Assembly (NCBI GenBank): GCA_037833965.1
Contig: AP031354.1
Span: 25,336,001-25,400,000, forward strand
Direction: 5' to 3'
Length of the DNA stretch: 64,000 bases
From: Marchantia polymorpha subsp. ruderalis
Taxonomy: Eukaryota; Streptophyta; Marchantiopsida; Marchantiales; Marchantiaceae
The number at the start of each line of letters is the position of its first letter. Positions within the stretch are counted from its first letter, which is position 1. Below the pieces are notes generated by a model that ran no database searches, had not been told where the DNA came from, and was given only the letters and a program-made list of their open reading frames with translations. Shown piece after piece: positions 62,306 to 64,000 of this stretch. The translations under genes were made by a program, and so were the position numbers.

Positions 62306-64000
62306 TTCGTCTTCCGGCTGAATAGCTTCCGTCTCTTCTTCTTCTTCCACCGAACAGCAGGCAACGAATCCCACGAAGTAATCGGATTCGGTACCACTGG
62401 AATCCGATCGCGCGGTCGACTCACTGTCCTCGCCCGATGTGTAACCTGCACTTGTCGATGGGGTCTCTCCTTCGTGCCTGACCCTATTCCAGGGCACTGT
62501 AATGGTTTTGGTCGGTTCCGAAGGATGAGGAAACTTAAGGCGATGTCTTCGCCAGTCACATCTGACTTGTGCACCATATAGCCATGGTCGCCCGAGCAGA
62601 ACGTCATAGCCCTGCTTCATCATCGGTTGAAGGATGATATACGTCAACCGAAAGTCCGCACCCCCGATGGTTGTCTTGACATTGCGCAGCATACCTGCAG
62701 GCATTCTCCGCGTCTGATCCGCTAATCTCAACACACGCTTCGAGGGTTCGTATTGACTGAACCCCAAGGCTCTCGCTGTATCCTCCGTCATTATGTTGAC
62801 TCCTGATCCAGAGTCGATTGGCACTCTGCGTACACAACATCCTGCTATCTCCACATCGATCTCGGGTGGCCCTTGGTCTTCGCTCTCCACTTGATATACT
62901 TGAGAGGATGTGGACGCGCGCGGCTTCCGCGGATGTCGTAGCGAAAGCATCAACATTCTCCGATACGTCTTATTGTCCTCCAAGAGCTGCTTGAACGTAA
63001 TGTTCACTTTTCGACTCCCGAGATCTTCAACCAAGTCATAGTGGGCGCGTTGGGGCGCCGGGGTCGGCAACGCTCTGCGAGGTTCCACGGTGGCTGCCAA
63101 CTTCGCCCCAAGGGAGGATGTCAGGTCTGGCCGCGGTGGATCCTTTTGAGTGCGGATCGCTTCCTGCAACAGGTTGGCTACCTCGTTGCGGATATCCGGA
63201 GCATAGTCCCGTTTCAGTAGGCGCACTGGCTCGTCCTCGACTGCTGCCTGGGGGCGCACTGCCGGTGCCTCCCGCGTAGTCGAAGACTTCCGAGCAGGTC
63301 GCGAGTCGGACTTGCTGGATGTCTTCTCCTTTCCTTTTCCCGTCCGGTCGGCGGTTCTCCGTTCGTGCTTGCGAGTGTCACGCTCTTGCTCCTTGGATTT
63401 CTTGGAGCTACGAGTTTCGACCCGTGCGCACATAACCTCTTCAGCCGGCCATTCTTCGTCTTCGCCATCCCCGTCTGAACCTACTTCGACCTGGTTAACT
63501 TGCACGTCCTCCTTGGCAGGAGTGTTCACAAATCGTACCACTGGCCGAGGGACTGGTGGCTGATCACACTCTGGCGCAGTGTGCCCGACCTTCTTGCAAT
63601 TGCTACATGTCGGAGCATAATCGTTTCGCCTTTTTGGATGGGGACACTGCGGTGAGAAGTGCCCAACTTCCCCGCAATTATAACAAGCTCGCGGTGGCGG
63701 TGGGTCAAACGTCCCTGGAGGTGCTCTCCGCCTCACAGGTACCGTAGTGGCCCGATCCACCGGAATATATCGTGGAACTTGCATTGCTGAAACCGCAGGA
63801 GGGGTAGGCACCGACTGGACGGCGTAGGCTGTCTCTTCGCTAGCCTCTCCATAGTACTGAGGGTGCTCTCCATAGTACTGAGGGTGCTCTCCATAGTACG
63901 GTTGCGCCCACTCTACTGCGTTGACTGGATATGACGGCCGGGTGGTAAGGCACTCGGTGTTTGCATGTCCCACCGCCCCGCACGTAGTACACCATAAGTT
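62303..64000 (-). CDS. gag: Gag-protease of element B (C-terminal part, cut by window)
   Basis: Open from the window edge to UAG at 62303. It includes part of the first and the whole second and third zinc knuckles (CYNCGEVGHFSPQC, CSNCKKVGHTAPEC) and the aspartic protease with DSGSG. A 21-bp tandem duplication near 63850-63895 adds one more EHPQYYG unit relative to element A. No stop is seen in this part. Confidence 0.9.
   Translation of the reverse strand, partial: NLWCTTCGAVGHANTECLTTRPSYPVNAVEWAQPYYGEHPQYYGEHPQYYGEASEETAYAVQSVPTPPAVSAMQVPRYIPVDRATTVPVRRRAPPGTFDPPPPRACYNCGEVGHFSPQCPHPKRRNDYAPTCSNCKKVGHTAPECDQPPVPRPVVRFVNTPAKEDVQVNQVEVGSDGDGEDEEWPAEEVMCARVETRSSKKSKEQERDTRKHERRTADRTGKGKEKTSSKSDSRPARKSSTTREAPAVRPQAAVEDEPVRLLKRDYAPDIRNEVANLLQEAIRTQKDPPRPDLTSSLGAKLAATVEPRRALPTPAPQRAHYDLVEDLGSRKVNITFKQLLEDNKTYRRMLMLSLRHPRKPRASTSSQVYQVESEDQGPPEIDVEIAGCCVRRVPIDSGSGVNIMTEDTARALGFSQYEPSKRVLRLADQTRRMPAGMLRNVKTTIGGADFRLTYIILQPMMKQGYDVLLGRPWLYGAQVRCDWRRHRLKFPHPSEPTKTITVPWNRVRHEGETPSTSAGYTSGEDSESTARSDSSGTESDYFVGFVACCSVEEEEETEAIQPEDE

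Larger units (their letters stand above)
54036..64000 (-). mobile_element. Element B: second copy of the element A family, truncated by the window
   Basis: Same orientation and order as A: 3' LTR 54036-59424, polypurine tract, pol, leaky stop, gag-pro to the window edge. The offset to A is almost exactly 48,000 bp in the coding part, but base differences are scattered, including a 21-bp duplication in gag and lesions in pol. The 5' LTR and right target duplication are outside. It interrupts the ORF of a plus-oriented LTR at CCATT (54031-54035). Confidence 0.93.

Overview
The window is repeat-dense nuclear DNA of a plant (land plant or close streptophyte relative). The evidence is Tat/Athila-like Ty3/gypsy retrotransposons primed by a tRNA-Asp-type site, a decayed Ty1/copia fragment, 5S-rRNA-derived repeats, short interstitial CCCTAAA tracts and one candidate intron-containing gene. 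The species cannot be named. Nothing looks bacterial, and there are no operons, rRNA operons or CRISPR arrays.

Layout. 1-1854: right end of an old plus-oriented LTR. 1905-2230: reverse-transcriptase fragment on the minus strand. 2231-5962: AT-rich DNA with a copia integrase relic. 5968-24767: a solo LTR (TSD GATTT) split by a complete 16,574-bp element A (6036-22609, TSD AGAGG). 24773-29600: AT-rich DNA with two foldback elements and simple repeats. 29595-33865: a 606-bp tandem array followed by a ~138-bp array. 33880-37735: 5S-linked repeats and a minisatellite. 37673-38361: a two-exon gene candidate. 39063-48361: two LTRs head to head as a large inverted repeat, the left one split by a 2.9-kb TG...CA insertion (TSD GTCGG) that carries the 606-bp-type repeat. 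48383-54035: stacked LTR fragments. 54036-64000: element B, a second copy of the element A family, running off the window.

How the element works, as read from A (all on the minus strand): a 5389-bp LTR whose U3 holds a 1044-codon ORF ending about 36 bp before a TATA box; an R-U5 of roughly 0.9 kb; a hairpin spacer; a tRNA-Asp-like primer-binding site; Gag-protease; an in-frame UAG followed by CAA UUA (the tobamovirus-type leaky-stop context); RT-RNase H-integrase; a polypurine tract; and the second LTR. The two LTRs differ at only four positions that I found, so A is very young. The most unusual points are the large conserved ORF inside the LTR, the readthrough junction, and the 606-bp tandem repeats that resemble the U3 of these LTRs.
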